Positions 7,866-13,964 are shown, counted from the stretch's first letter. The stretch: 13,964 bases of DNA from Promethearchaeota archaeon (GCA_016839385.1 JAEOUK010000175.1:1-13964), one strand, 5' to 3'. The notes: generated from the letters alone by a model not told the origin. A program made the numbers and translations.

Positions 7866-7893
7866 CTAATTCCAAATTACACTCTTTATTCTC

Positions 7894-7968
7894 GCTTCCG
7901 TAATGTAGTCCGGTCAAGCATGCGGGGCTTTCACCCCCGTCACCCGGGTTCAAATCCCGGCGGAAGCA
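7894..7968 (+). tRNA. tRNA-Glu (TTC)
   Basis: Acceptor GCTTCCG (7894-7900) pairs with CGGAAGC (7961-7967); discriminator A (7968); no encoded CCA. The anticodon loop CTTTCAC (7928-7934) lies on a CGGGG/CCCCG stem, giving TTC. The T arm is CCGGG/CCCGG around TTCAAAT. U8 present (7901). No intron. U34 of this tRNA is a classical target of 2-thiolation by Ncs6-type enzymes such as the one at 3055-4023. Confidence 0.97.
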
Positions 7969-7972
7969 TACG

Positions 7973-7980
7973 TTATACTT
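7973..7980 (+). promoter_or_regulatory. Possible TATA element for the SWIM gene
   Basis: TTATACTT, just after tRNA-Glu, predicts a start near 8002, sixteen bases before the ATG at 8018. Weak; read-through from tRNA-Glu is an alternative. Confidence 0.35.
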
Positions 7981-8017
7981 AAAGATGTAGAATTTAATTA
8001 TTTTTTTGAATACAAGA

Positions 8018-8449
8018 ATGAAACAATCCTCAAAAAAAACTGATTCTTTTAAAGAGATATTGGAATCAATAAAACAGCAAGGGGAATTAACAATTGATAC
8101 ATTTGACCGTCTATCCAAATTATTTTCAATTCAACAGATCTCAAAAGTTAAGGAAATTATGAGTGAGGTTGTGAAAGTAGTTTTTAAGCCATCAAATCGA
8201 CAAGTTTGGATGAAATTAGGTACCGATAAAGACTATATTATTTATCCGCGGATTTACTGTAGTTGTATGGACTTCTACCTACAAGGAATAATAAAAAATC
8301 AGGAATACTATTGCAAACATTTAATCGCTCAAGGAATAGTAGAAATTTTATCCGAAAATAACCCAGATGAGGTCGAGATGATCGAGCAGGATAAGAATTT
8401 TAAAGAAAAAATTACTCAACAACTAGAATTTGAGCATTTTCTATATTAA
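8018..8449 (+). CDS. SWIM zinc-finger protein, SWS1/Shu2-like motif
   Basis: Small cytoplasmic protein of 143 residues from ATG 8018; a TTG at 8006 would add four residues and has no ribosome site. The C-terminal half carries a SWIM zinc site: C-S-C (near residue 85, PRIYCSCMDF) and C-K-H-L-I-A (near residue 106), which fits the CxC...CxHxxA form found in the SWS1/Shu2 family of Rad51-paralogue partners. The N-terminal half is charged and helical, without a recognised domain. SWIM domains bind DNA or protein. A role with RadA-type recombinases is possible by analogy, but no recombinase gene is nearby. The last 38 bases overlap, tail to tail, the 3' end of the ThiI-like gene. Confidence 0.85.
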   Translation: MKQSSKKTDSFKEILESIKQQGELTIDTFDRLSKLFSIQQISKVKEIMSEVVKVVFKPSNRQVWMKLGTDKDYIIYPRIYCSCMDFYLQGIIKNQEYYCKHLIAQGIVEILSENNPDEVEMIEQDKNFKEKITQQLEFEHFLY

Positions 8450-9056
8450 GCCGAGCTATTTCCTCAAGATCTATATTGTTTATACTATTAATTACCTCAT
8501 TCTCATTTGCATGAGTTTCTGGATACATTGGATTGAAGTTACATTGAACATCAGGGAGAGTAGACAATTCATAGAATCCTAAGAGATGAGATAAATAGAG
8601 AATATCTTTTTTCTCATATCCGATTAATGGACGAATTACAGGTATTTCTGGCATAAATTTTTGGATTACAGCGATGTTATTAATTGTCTGACTAGCTTGT
8701 TCCCCTAGAATATCTCCATTAACAATGAAATCTGCTTGAATCTGTTTTGCTAATTCATAAGCTCCAATTAACATATAACTCTTACATAAAATGCAAGTTA
8801 ACTTTCTTTTTCCTTTTTCTACGAACTGTCGAAGAGTGTCATGATGATTAACAATGTAAATTTTTAAGGATTGTTTAGTTAGTTTATGGAGTAGATTTGC
8901 TACTTTCATAATTTTATTTCTGAAATTAGGATTCGGGGTTGGAGAAACATCAAATGATAATAAAACTGCATCATAACCTCGTTTTAACATTTGATAGGTT
9001 GCAATTGGACTATCTAATCCACTGGATAATAGAGCGACAAATCTTTGAGTTTGCAT
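8412..9056 (-). CDS. ThiI-type PP-loop sulfurtransferase without THUMP domain
   Basis: Resembles the adenylating half of ThiI, which makes 4-thiouridine at tRNA position 8. 214 residues from ATG 9056, chosen over ATG 9062 because AGGA lies 5 bases upstream and a TATA box predicts a transcript start near 9067. Visible: PP-loop SSGLDSPIA (11-19; usual form SGGIDSPVA), C88ILC91, GDILGEQASQT (114-124), RPLIGYEKKDI (142-152) and C172. CxxC plus a Cys about 80 residues on matches archaeal ThiI, where these cysteines hold an Fe-S cluster. The N-terminal ferredoxin-like and THUMP domains that bind tRNA in full ThiI (about 380 residues or more) are absent, as is a rhodanese domain. A second protein may supply tRNA binding, or the substrate may differ. 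Confidence 0.85.
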   Translation of the reverse strand: MQTQRFVALLSSGLDSPIATYQMLKRGYDAVLLSFDVSPTPNPNFRNKIMKVANLLHKLTKQSLKIYIVNHHDTLRQFVEKGKRKLTCILCKSYMLIGAYELAKQIQADFIVNGDILGEQASQTINNIAVIQKFMPEIPVIRPLIGYEKKDILYLSHLLGFYELSTLPDVQCNFNPMYPETHANENEVINSINNIDLEEIARLNIENAQILVVE

Positions 9057-9089
9057 TAACATCCTATTTTAAAAAATTCTAAACGATCT

Positions 9090-9097
9090 TATATTTA
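9090..9097 (-). promoter_or_regulatory. TATA box of the ThiI-like gene
   Basis: TAAATATA on the minus strand, centred 26-27 bases from a predicted start near 9067. The leader of about 11 bases would hold the AGGA ribosome site, which supports the ATG at 9056. Confidence 0.55.
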
Positions 9098-9166
9098 GAG
9101 TTTTATGTTTATACAAAAAAAACCCAAAAAATTAAAATCAACCATAAATACAATTGGAACATCATT

Positions 9167-9239
9167 GGGCGTTTAGCTCAGCTGGAAGAGCACTTGACTT
9201 GCACTCAAGGGGTCATGGGTTCAAATCCCATAACGTCCA
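9167..9239 (+). tRNA. tRNA-Ala (TGC)
   Basis: Acceptor GGGCGTT (9167-9173) pairs with AACGTCC (9232-9238), including the G3-U70 pair that marks alanine tRNAs; discriminator A (9239); CCA not encoded. The anticodon loop CTTGCAC (9198-9204) lies on a CTTGA/TCAAG stem. U8 present (9174). No intron. It is divergent from the ThiI-like gene, 110 bases away. Confidence 0.97.
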
Positions 9240-9242
9240 TAG

Positions 9243-9254
9243 ATTTTATTTTTT
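9243..9254 (+). terminator. T-rich terminator after tRNA-Ala
   Basis: A T4-A-T6 run starts four bases after the tRNA 3' end, matching the T-tract terminators of archaeal RNA polymerase. No hairpin is needed or seen. Confidence 0.5.
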
Positions 9255-9302
9255 CAGTTAATAAAAAAAAATAGGAACGTATGACATAAGATGTCATTAT
9301 AG

Positions 9303-9425
9303 TTATTCAATTGGCGTGGGACCTGGGCTAGGCACACTAATGCCTGTTGCTGCTAGGGAAAGGCCATAAGATAATCCTAAGAGCAATGACATGGTCGCCA
9401 CTAATTTTTTTTTATTCATTTGCAT
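9303..9425 (-). CDS. Small secreted or membrane peptide, 40 residues, unknown
   Basis: Unrecognised short gene starting at ATG 9425 (a second ATG follows at 9419). The peptide has a basic start (MQMNKKK), a hydrophobic core at about 8-26 (LVATMSLLLGLSYGLSLAA) and a short Pro-rich tail ending SPGPTPIE. This is the layout of a signal peptide or of a single membrane anchor with a tiny exposed tail. No ribosome site. A strong TATA box at 9480-9489 and a perfect palindrome at 9442-9460 lie upstream. The base composition is less AT-rich in the second half than in the flanks, which argues for coding. It lies 75 bases after the radical SAM gene on the same strand. No function can be assigned. Confidence 0.6.
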   Translation of the reverse strand: MQMNKKKLVATMSLLLGLSYGLSLAATGISVPSPGPTPIE

Positions 9426-9441
9426 CACAAGTTCTAATGAG

Positions 9442-9460
9442 ACTGCAGAAATTCTGCAGT
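9442..9460. promoter_or_regulatory. Perfect 9-bp palindrome at a predicted transcription start (operator candidate)
   Basis: ACTGCAGAA-A-TTCTGCAGT: two 9-base arms around one base. It covers the start predicted (about 9457-9459) from the TATA box upstream of the 40-residue gene. A repressor dimer bound here would block polymerase. A one-base loop argues against a strong RNA hairpin, and no T-run follows on the minus strand. Confidence 0.55.
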
Positions 9461-9479
9461 ATTTTTATTCTTTCAGTGT

Positions 9480-9489
9480 TATATTTAAA
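9480..9489 (-). promoter_or_regulatory. TATA box of the 40-residue peptide gene
   Basis: TTTAAATATA on the minus strand, a close match to the archaeal TATA consensus, 12 bases after the radical SAM stop. Predicts a start near 9457-9459 and a leader of about 33 bases. Confidence 0.6.
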
Positions 9490-9500
9490 GAACGATATTT

Positions 9501-11099
9501 TTAAAAGACATCTCTCCAGAAAGTGATTGACTCTTGGGCAGTATTAGAAATATCTCCAAATTGATTATAATCTTCCATAATTTTATCCTTCCAATATAAT
9601 CTGGGACCAAATACCATCTGATTGACATATCTTTGATAAATAAAATCTCGATTTTCATGCTTTTTAAATTGCTTAATACAAGAAGAATAAAATGATGGTA
9701 CCCAGTCTGAAATAGTTTTAATCACATCCATGTATCCTATCTCTTCAGAAGGATCCACCAGTGAAGAAGAAATGGCAGTGCATTTAGGGATTTCCCAATA
9801 ATTATCTATGTGAAATTTTGTTTGATATTTTTTGGTATAGTATTTTTGGTTATTAAAAACTTGACTTCCTGGAATTAGCATATATTTAGAAACACTAGGT
9901 ATGAAATTTTCTACAGATGATTGGTTTTCTTCCAGATATGTAATGGTTTCTGCCATGGTTGTTTTATTTTCCCCCGGATGTCCAAAAATCATATTGCAAA
10001 TCACATAGATACCTGCATTATTTAAATCGTTAAGAATTGAAGAAAATTGATTTAAATATTTTTTCGGAGTAAAAGTCTTATTCATGATTCGCAGTATATC
10101 AGAACTCCCAGATTCCAGTCCAAAGGCTAATGTAAAATTCAGCTTCTTGAGAATCTGAGTTTCTTGATTGGAATATTGATCAACACGTATTTCCGCCCAC
10201 ATTTCTTGAATGACCTTGTTTTGTGTCATGAATTCGTAAAATTTCATTCTCCATTGAGGATATGCCCAGAGAGGATCCATTATTTGTACTTGAGATAAAG
10301 TATTTTCATAATAGTCAATTGCACTTTGCAAGCGTTGAAAAGCATTCTTAGGACTGATCAATCTCCATCGCTTTTTAGATTTATAGACATTTCTAAAATC
10401 ACCGCAAAATGCACAATTAAAAGGACATCCCTTAGAAAAATAGAGTGGAATAAATAAAAAAGGAGATTTTGGAGTTTTTAATAGTGAGAAATCGATAAAC
10501 AGGAGATTTTCTAAATTTTGTATTAATCCACACTGAATTATTTTGGTACCCTCTGAACAAATTGAAGAAAAATTTTCTGTAGTAATGAGGTTTTCCATTA
10601 GATCGGCAAACTGATAATCAGATTCTCCCAAAAAGATATAATCAAATAATTTTTCTTTGATAAGTTGTCCTCTGATAAATCTAGGAAAAATAAACTCTTC
10701 TGGAAAATAGTTCACTTGATAACCTCCCACGCAAATTACCGATTTTGGATAAAGTCTTCGGATAATTTTTGCGAGTGTTAAAGTAGCAATGTAGTAATTT
10801 GATGAAAAGCAAGATATCCCAAAAATTAATTTATCATAAATGTTGTATTGCTGAAGGAGTGTCTCAACACTTTTAATATGTTTACTATATTCAACGACTG
10901 ATATAGGTTTATGAATTTTTTCGTCAATTAGATTTAATACTTCTACAGAAACGTTTTTATTCTGTTTCAATTGATGTTTTACTTGAGTACCAAGCTCTAA
11001 GAGGTGAGTTAAAATCGTGTTTTTAAAATCAAAACCATTGGTAAAAATAGATATAGGCTGAATTAGAAGTATTTTCGTTTTTGATTTTTTAAAATTCAT
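9501..11099 (-). CDS. B12-binding-type radical SAM protein
   Basis: Radical S-adenosylmethionine enzyme of the cobalamin-binding-like class; reaction unknown. 532 residues from ATG 11099. Residues 9-160 form a Rossmann-like N-terminal domain (KILLIQPISIF; VICVGGYQVNYFPEE resembles the GGxH...PEE end of B12 domains), but no DxHxxG cobalamin-ligand motif is seen. The 4Fe-4S motif C225xxxC229xxC232 lies at the start of the radical SAM barrel. GLESGS (327-332) and NMIFGHPGE support the fold. A C-terminal domain of about 120 residues follows. An in-frame TTG at 11180 would add a hydrophobic 27-residue leader, but it has no ribosome site, and a TATA box lies inside that stretch at 11120-11127, so I use the ATG. 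Relatives include methyltransferases and lipid- or cofactor-modifying enzymes; context does not decide. Confidence 0.9.
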   Translation of the reverse strand: MNFKKSKTKILLIQPISIFTNGFDFKNTILTHLLELGTQVKHQLKQNKNVSVEVLNLIDEKIHKPISVVEYSKHIKSVETLLQQYNIYDKLIFGISCFSSNYYIATLTLAKIIRRLYPKSVICVGGYQVNYFPEEFIFPRFIRGQLIKEKLFDYIFLGESDYQFADLMENLITTENFSSICSEGTKIIQCGLIQNLENLLFIDFSLLKTPKSPFLFIPLYFSKGCPFNCAFCGDFRNVYKSKKRWRLISPKNAFQRLQSAIDYYENTLSQVQIMDPLWAYPQWRMKFYEFMTQNKVIQEMWAEIRVDQYSNQETQILKKLNFTLAFGLESGSSDILRIMNKTFTPKKYLNQFSSILNDLNNAGIYVICNMIFGHPGENKTTMAETITYLEENQSSVENFIPSVSKYMLIPGSQVFNNQKYYTKKYQTKFHIDNYWEIPKCTAISSSLVDPSEEIGYMDVIKTISDWVPSFYSSCIKQFKKHENRDFIYQRYVNQMVFGPRLYWKDKIMEDYNQFGDISNTAQESITFWRDVF

Positions 11100-11119
11100 A
11101 TTATTTATTGAGGATGAAA

Positions 11120-11127
11120 TATATAAA
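11120..11127 (-). promoter_or_regulatory. TATA box of the radical SAM gene
   Basis: TTTATATA on the minus strand, at -31 to -24 relative to a start near 11096-11099. That coincides with the ATG, so the message is probably leaderless. Confidence 0.6.
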
Positions 11128-11196
11128 CCAAGAAAAAATAATACGACCAAAATACTTTTTAAGAATTTATAATTCCTCAAGATAGGAGTATTGATT

Positions 11197-11322
11197 ATGA
11201 GTTTTCAAGTACATGGCTGGGATTTAGATGGATATAAATTGTTATTACAATTATTGGGATTTCTATTAATTGGAATTATTATTGTATATGTTATTCTATC
11301 TAGTCGTGGAGAAAACGATTAA
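11197..11322 (+). CDS. Small single-pass membrane peptide, 41 residues, unknown
   Basis: Unrecognised short gene. GGAG at 11185-11188 lies eight bases before ATG 11197, a proper ribosome site. The peptide has a polar start (MSFQVHGWDLDGYK), a strongly hydrophobic helix at about 15-35 (LLLQLLGFLLIGIIIVYVILS) and a short charged end (SRGEND). With acidic residues before the helix and an Arg after it, either topology is possible. It is divergent from the radical SAM gene, and its TAA shares TTAA (11319-11322) with the stop of the convergent GTPase gene. Upstream, TTTATAAT at 11166-11173 is a possible but closely spaced TATA element. No function can be assigned. Confidence 0.65.
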   Translation: MSFQVHGWDLDGYKLLLQLLGFLLIGIIIVYVILSSRGEND

Positions 11323-12527
11323 CGAGCTGCAGATACAACTTTTATAACATCATTATGTTTTAATTCGTAATTTTCCCCCAAGCGCATTTTGGTTTTTGCA
11401 TCGAGTGCATATATGAAATTTTTTGCTAGATCTGAATGAATTTTTGACCGTACGAATTCTTTTAGATGCATATTTTTAGGAATAATATAGGCATCTGGCA
11501 AGATATTGCCATCATGGTCCATGTATTTTTTTTCATCATGAACAGGATAAACAACAATGTTGTGTAAAATGTCAAATACAGCTGTGTTTATTGCTTTTTG
11601 TATACCTGTACTACCAAAAGGATCAAGAATTTTTGACTGAATTTCATTTAAAACAGATCTTTCTTTATCACTTATCTGATCAGGTTGAGTAATTTCGAAT
11701 GAGGAAGTACCTGGTGTGTATGATATCACTTTTTTCTCAACTAGTTGACGTAAAAAAAATTCTGCTAACGAAGAAGCAGGAATTATTAGTGAATCAGTGG
11801 TTTTCTTAAGCTCGTTTAGGTTCTTAATTGAAGTTTTTTTATCAATTTTGTTTGCAACAATTACTATCGGTTTAGCATTTTTTCGTAAAATTCTCGAAAA
11901 GTGTTCTATTTCATCTTCCCCCCAAGTATCTGGTCTATCTGTATTTAATCCTGATGTATCTAATGAGTGGATGATGTGAATTTTCTGTATCGAGAGTCCT
12001 GATAAGCGTTCATATAGCTCATCTGCAAAATTTGATTTTTCCATAGTTATTTTATTAGTAAATTTCCTCCAATCCGCTCTTAACATAATATTCTTAAACC
12101 ATAAATCGATTTCTCTCTCTAAAAATTTGATGTCTTCAAAGGGATTATGGTCGGAATTCTCAGTTTTTCTTCCTTCTAAATCAAGTTCTCCCGAAATGTC
12201 TAATATGTGTAATAATACATCTGCACGACTCAAATCACTTAAAAATTTGTTACCTAATCCTTTACCCAAATGAGCATCAGGAACCAATCCAGCAACGTCC
12301 AGCAATTTTACAGGGATGTAACGCATATGATCGATGCAAATAGAATTGATAGGAGTATCGTTGACAGCCAATTCTTCACAAACACATTTCGTTACTGCGT
12401 GTCCTGTTCCTACATTTGGTTCAATAGTAGTGAAAGGATAATCTCCAATTTTTGCATCCGTTAAACAAGCCGCATTTAAGAAAGTACTTTTCCCTGCTGA
12501 AGGTTTACCGATAATTCCAATTAACAT
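11319..12527 (-). CDS. YchF/Obg-related GTP-binding protein with C-terminal TGS domain
   Basis: Translation-factor-class GTPase of the archaeal YchF-like group (MJ1332 type), probably acting at ribosomes or RNA. 402 residues, typical. Visible: G1 GKPSAGKST (7-15), switch and G2 region DYPFTTIEPNVG (29-40), G3 DVAGL (77-81) followed by GKGLGNKFL as in YchF, G4 NKID (226-229), G5 ASS (251-253), and a TGS domain (about 325-402). Bacterial YchF and eukaryotic OLA1 have an altered G4 (NxxE) and use ATP; the canonical NKID here predicts GTP. The ATG at 12527 has no ribosome site; a T-rich TATA-like element near 12549-12556 fits a leaderless message. Stop shared with the convergent 41-residue gene. 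Confidence 0.92.
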   Translation of the reverse strand: MLIGIIGKPSAGKSTFLNAACLTDAKIGDYPFTTIEPNVGTGHAVTKCVCEELAVNDTPINSICIDHMRYIPVKLLDVAGLVPDAHLGKGLGNKFLSDLSRADVLLHILDISGELDLEGRKTENSDHNPFEDIKFLEREIDLWFKNIMLRADWRKFTNKITMEKSNFADELYERLSGLSIQKIHIIHSLDTSGLNTDRPDTWGEDEIEHFSRILRKNAKPIVIVANKIDKKTSIKNLNELKKTTDSLIIPASSLAEFFLRQLVEKKVISYTPGTSSFEITQPDQISDKERSVLNEIQSKILDPFGSTGIQKAINTAVFDILHNIVVYPVHDEKKYMDHDGNILPDAYIIPKNMHLKEFVRSKIHSDLAKNFIYALDAKTKMRLGENYELKHNDVIKVVSAAR

Positions 12528-12548
12528 AAATATGATAGTTTAACTACA

Positions 12549-12556
12549 TAATAAAA
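12549..12556 (-). promoter_or_regulatory. Possible TATA element of the GTPase gene
   Basis: The minus-strand TTTTTATT region is centred about 26 bases before ATG 12527. It is a weak consensus match at the right distance for a leaderless message. Confidence 0.35.
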
Positions 12557-12579
12557 AGTATGTAATCTATTTATTTGAT

Positions 12580-13863
12580 TTAATCATGTATGTAGGGAAC
12601 TTTAACCATAAATGGGGTTGGGAATGAATTTGTTTTAATAATACATTCTCCAACATCTAATGTCGCAAGATAATGATATTTTGTATCTTTCAACCCCAAT
12701 AACTTACCCATGAGTGATTGATCAAAATTAATTTGAAAGGAAATAATCACTCCTGCATTTGCCATTACATCTTCACTTATTGTTGGTCGAGTATTTATTG
12801 TAATTAAGCACTCTCCAGTCCCTCTCAATAATAAAGCAAAATCCTCCAAATAACTGGTTGAAGTCATTTTCTTAGTAAGTTTTTGGGATAAGAGGAATTG
12901 TGAATCTTCAATTAAAGTAAAATGATTAATTTCGGAAGAGGGACCTTGTTTAATATTATACAACCATAAATGATTAAAAAGGACGTTCGAAAAAAATACA
13001 GCATCATTTTTTGTTCCACCTTGATGAATAATGCTACTTAAATCAATTATGATTTTAGAATTTTGGATCATTTTGATATCAAGATTTAATTCTTCATCAA
13101 AAATGGATCTTAAGGGACCACTCTTTAGTCTACGAATTCTATTGTCTATGCTAAATAAAGAATTATTCAAATTGAAATATTTTGCTTGATTTTCTTTCTG
13201 GAATTTATTCATATAATAATCGAAACCGTCCCAACTTCTTCGTTTTGGATCCGAACAGACTGCATATAAAATTTCTACAAATATTTTCTCCATTTGGGAC
13301 GAAAATTCTTCCTGAAATGTAACTATTTGACATGATGTTAACATATTCAGTAGTTTTTCTGCATGAATTCTTGGATCTTCTCCTCTAGGGTTAAAAATAT
13401 TGATTTTTAAAGATTCTCCAGGTCGAAATACGGTTACATTTTTGAACATGTGAGCAATTTCCTGATATTCCCCTTTAAATTCTAAAACTAAAAACGGTAA
13501 GTGGGGATAATTCTTCATTATCTGCTTTAAAATATGTTTGACCATATTAGATTTCCCCATTCCTGTTAATCCTGTGATAAACATATGTTTTTGTAGGTCT
13601 TTATCGCTTAGGTAGAATTTTTTTCTTATGATGTTAGATTTCACAGTGCCCAGATAGAGAACTCCTTTATGAGCCCTATTTGTTTTTAGAGGTGGTAATT
13701 TTACTTTTAATGATTGAACTTTGATAGATAGGATGAAATTGAATATGAGTGGAAGTGTACAGATGAAGATGGTAAGTAGCTTTACGTATAATTGAAAAAA
13801 AGGAAAAATCATCGCAAACAAAGGAATCACCCGAATCAAAAGGAAAATGATGAATTTATGCAT
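12580..13863 (-). CDS. Membrane-anchored HerA/VirD4-type P-loop ATPase
   Basis: ATPase of the HerA/FtsK/VirD4 class, which pump or thread DNA or protein. 427 residues from ATG 13863: AAGG (13870-13873) lies six bases upstream and a TATA box at 13896-13903 predicts a short leader. A longer in-frame TTG start (13959) would cross that promoter. Two membrane segments at about 4-23 and 28-46 place the motor on the cytoplasmic face. Walker A GLTGMGKSN is at 98-106, a VLEFKGEYQEI strand at 126-136, and Walker B-like FTLIEDSQ at 315-322. TRPTISEDVMANAG (358-371) resembles the late HerA/VirD4 sensor region. No NurA or relaxase gene is visible, so both HerA-type end resection and conjugative coupling remain unproven. 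Genes beyond the window edge could decide. Confidence 0.83.
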   Translation of the reverse strand: MHKFIIFLLIRVIPLFAMIFPFFQLYVKLLTIFICTLPLIFNFILSIKVQSLKVKLPPLKTNRAHKGVLYLGTVKSNIIRKKFYLSDKDLQKHMFITGLTGMGKSNMVKHILKQIMKNYPHLPFLVLEFKGEYQEIAHMFKNVTVFRPGESLKINIFNPRGEDPRIHAEKLLNMLTSCQIVTFQEEFSSQMEKIFVEILYAVCSDPKRRSWDGFDYYMNKFQKENQAKYFNLNNSLFSIDNRIRRLKSGPLRSIFDEELNLDIKMIQNSKIIIDLSSIIHQGGTKNDAVFFSNVLFNHLWLYNIKQGPSSEINHFTLIEDSQFLLSQKLTKKMTSTSYLEDFALLLRGTGECLITINTRPTISEDVMANAGVIISFQINFDQSLMGKLLGLKDTKYHYLATLDVGECIIKTNSFPTPFMVKVPYIHD

Positions 13864-13895
13864 TTTTTTCCTTCCAATTTTCATACAACGAAAAG

Positions 13896-13903
13896 TATAT
13901 AAT
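13896..13903 (-). promoter_or_regulatory. TATA box of the HerA-like gene
   Basis: ATTATATA on the minus strand, predicting a start near 13873, ten bases before ATG 13863. The region from 13904 to the window end holds no gene I can support. Confidence 0.5.
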
Positions 13904-13964
13904 AAATCAATAAAATTGGTGAGGAAAACACATGAAAGGATACTAATTGTTAAAATCAAATGAA

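Noticed and set aside
7840..8118. 92-residue minus-strand reading frame
   Set aside because: It runs through tRNA-Glu in antisense; its RRDLNPGDGGESPA stretch is the usual false translation of a tRNA gene.
9442..9460. Palindrome as terminator of the radical SAM gene
   Set aside because: The loop is one base and no T-run follows in that direction; it fits an operator better.
13864..13959. Longer HerA-like protein starting at TTG 13959, possibly continuing past the edge
   Set aside because: The stretch contains a TATA box and the AAGG ribosome site for ATG 13863, so it reads better as promoter.
13932..13964. Plus-strand gene starting at the window edge (ATG at 13932 or 13960)
   Set aside because: The first reaches a stop after four codons, and for the second only five bases are visible, with no ribosome site at proper distance.
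1..13964. CRISPR array, insertion sequence, phage or integrated element
   Set aside because: No regularly spaced repeats, transposase, integrase or terminal repeats were seen; tRNA 3' ends show no duplicated attachment-like copies.

Overview
The window is from an AT-rich archaeon. The clearest archaeal marks are an initiator tRNA with an A1-U72 end pair and a GGG/CCC anticodon stem, TATA boxes of the TTTAWATA type about 26 bases ahead of several starts, apparently leaderless genes, an archaeal-style PIMT, a TRC40-type Get3 ATPase, Ncs6/TtuA-like and ThiI-like thiolases carrying CxxC plus a third Cys, a GTP-type YchF relative and a HerA-fold ATPase. A RING-type zinc finger next to Get3 gives a eukaryote-like flavour and makes an Asgard (Promethearchaeota) origin plausible. 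That placement is inference; no rRNA or ribosomal protein is present to test it.

Layout. 1-3058, plus strand: end of a PfkB-family sugar kinase, pcm (14 bases later, good ribosome site), a RING-like protein and Get3. 3055-6131, minus strand: a large two-PDZ M50 membrane protease followed by an Ncs6/TtuA-type tRNA thiolase, which meets Get3 tail to tail across a shared TTAA. 6307-6523, plus: tRNA-iMet(CAT) with encoded CCA and tRNA-Asn(GTT). 6538-7836, minus: a GT4 glycosyltransferase. 7894-8449, plus: tRNA-Glu(TTC) and a SWIM/SWS1-like protein, whose end overlaps by 38 bases a minus-strand ThiI-type PP-loop enzyme without THUMP domain (8412-9056). 9167-9239, plus: tRNA-Ala(TGC). 9303-9425, minus: a 40-residue secreted or membrane peptide with a strong TATA box and a perfect palindrome at its predicted transcription start. 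9501-11099, minus: a B12-binding-type radical SAM protein. 11197-11322, plus: a 41-residue membrane peptide whose stop shares TTAA with the convergent GTPase. 11319-12527, minus: YchF-like GTPase. 12580-13863, minus: membrane-anchored HerA/VirD4-type ATPase.

Most of the region is housekeeping: tRNA genes with two candidate tRNA sulfur-insertion enzymes, protein repair (PIMT), membrane-protein targeting (Get3) and intramembrane proteolysis (M50). The most novel material is the RING-like protein, the two tiny membrane peptides, the THUMP-less ThiI and the membrane-tethered HerA-like ATPase. I saw no CRISPR array, insertion sequence, integrase or phage gene. No stretch longer than 300 bases lacks a gene.
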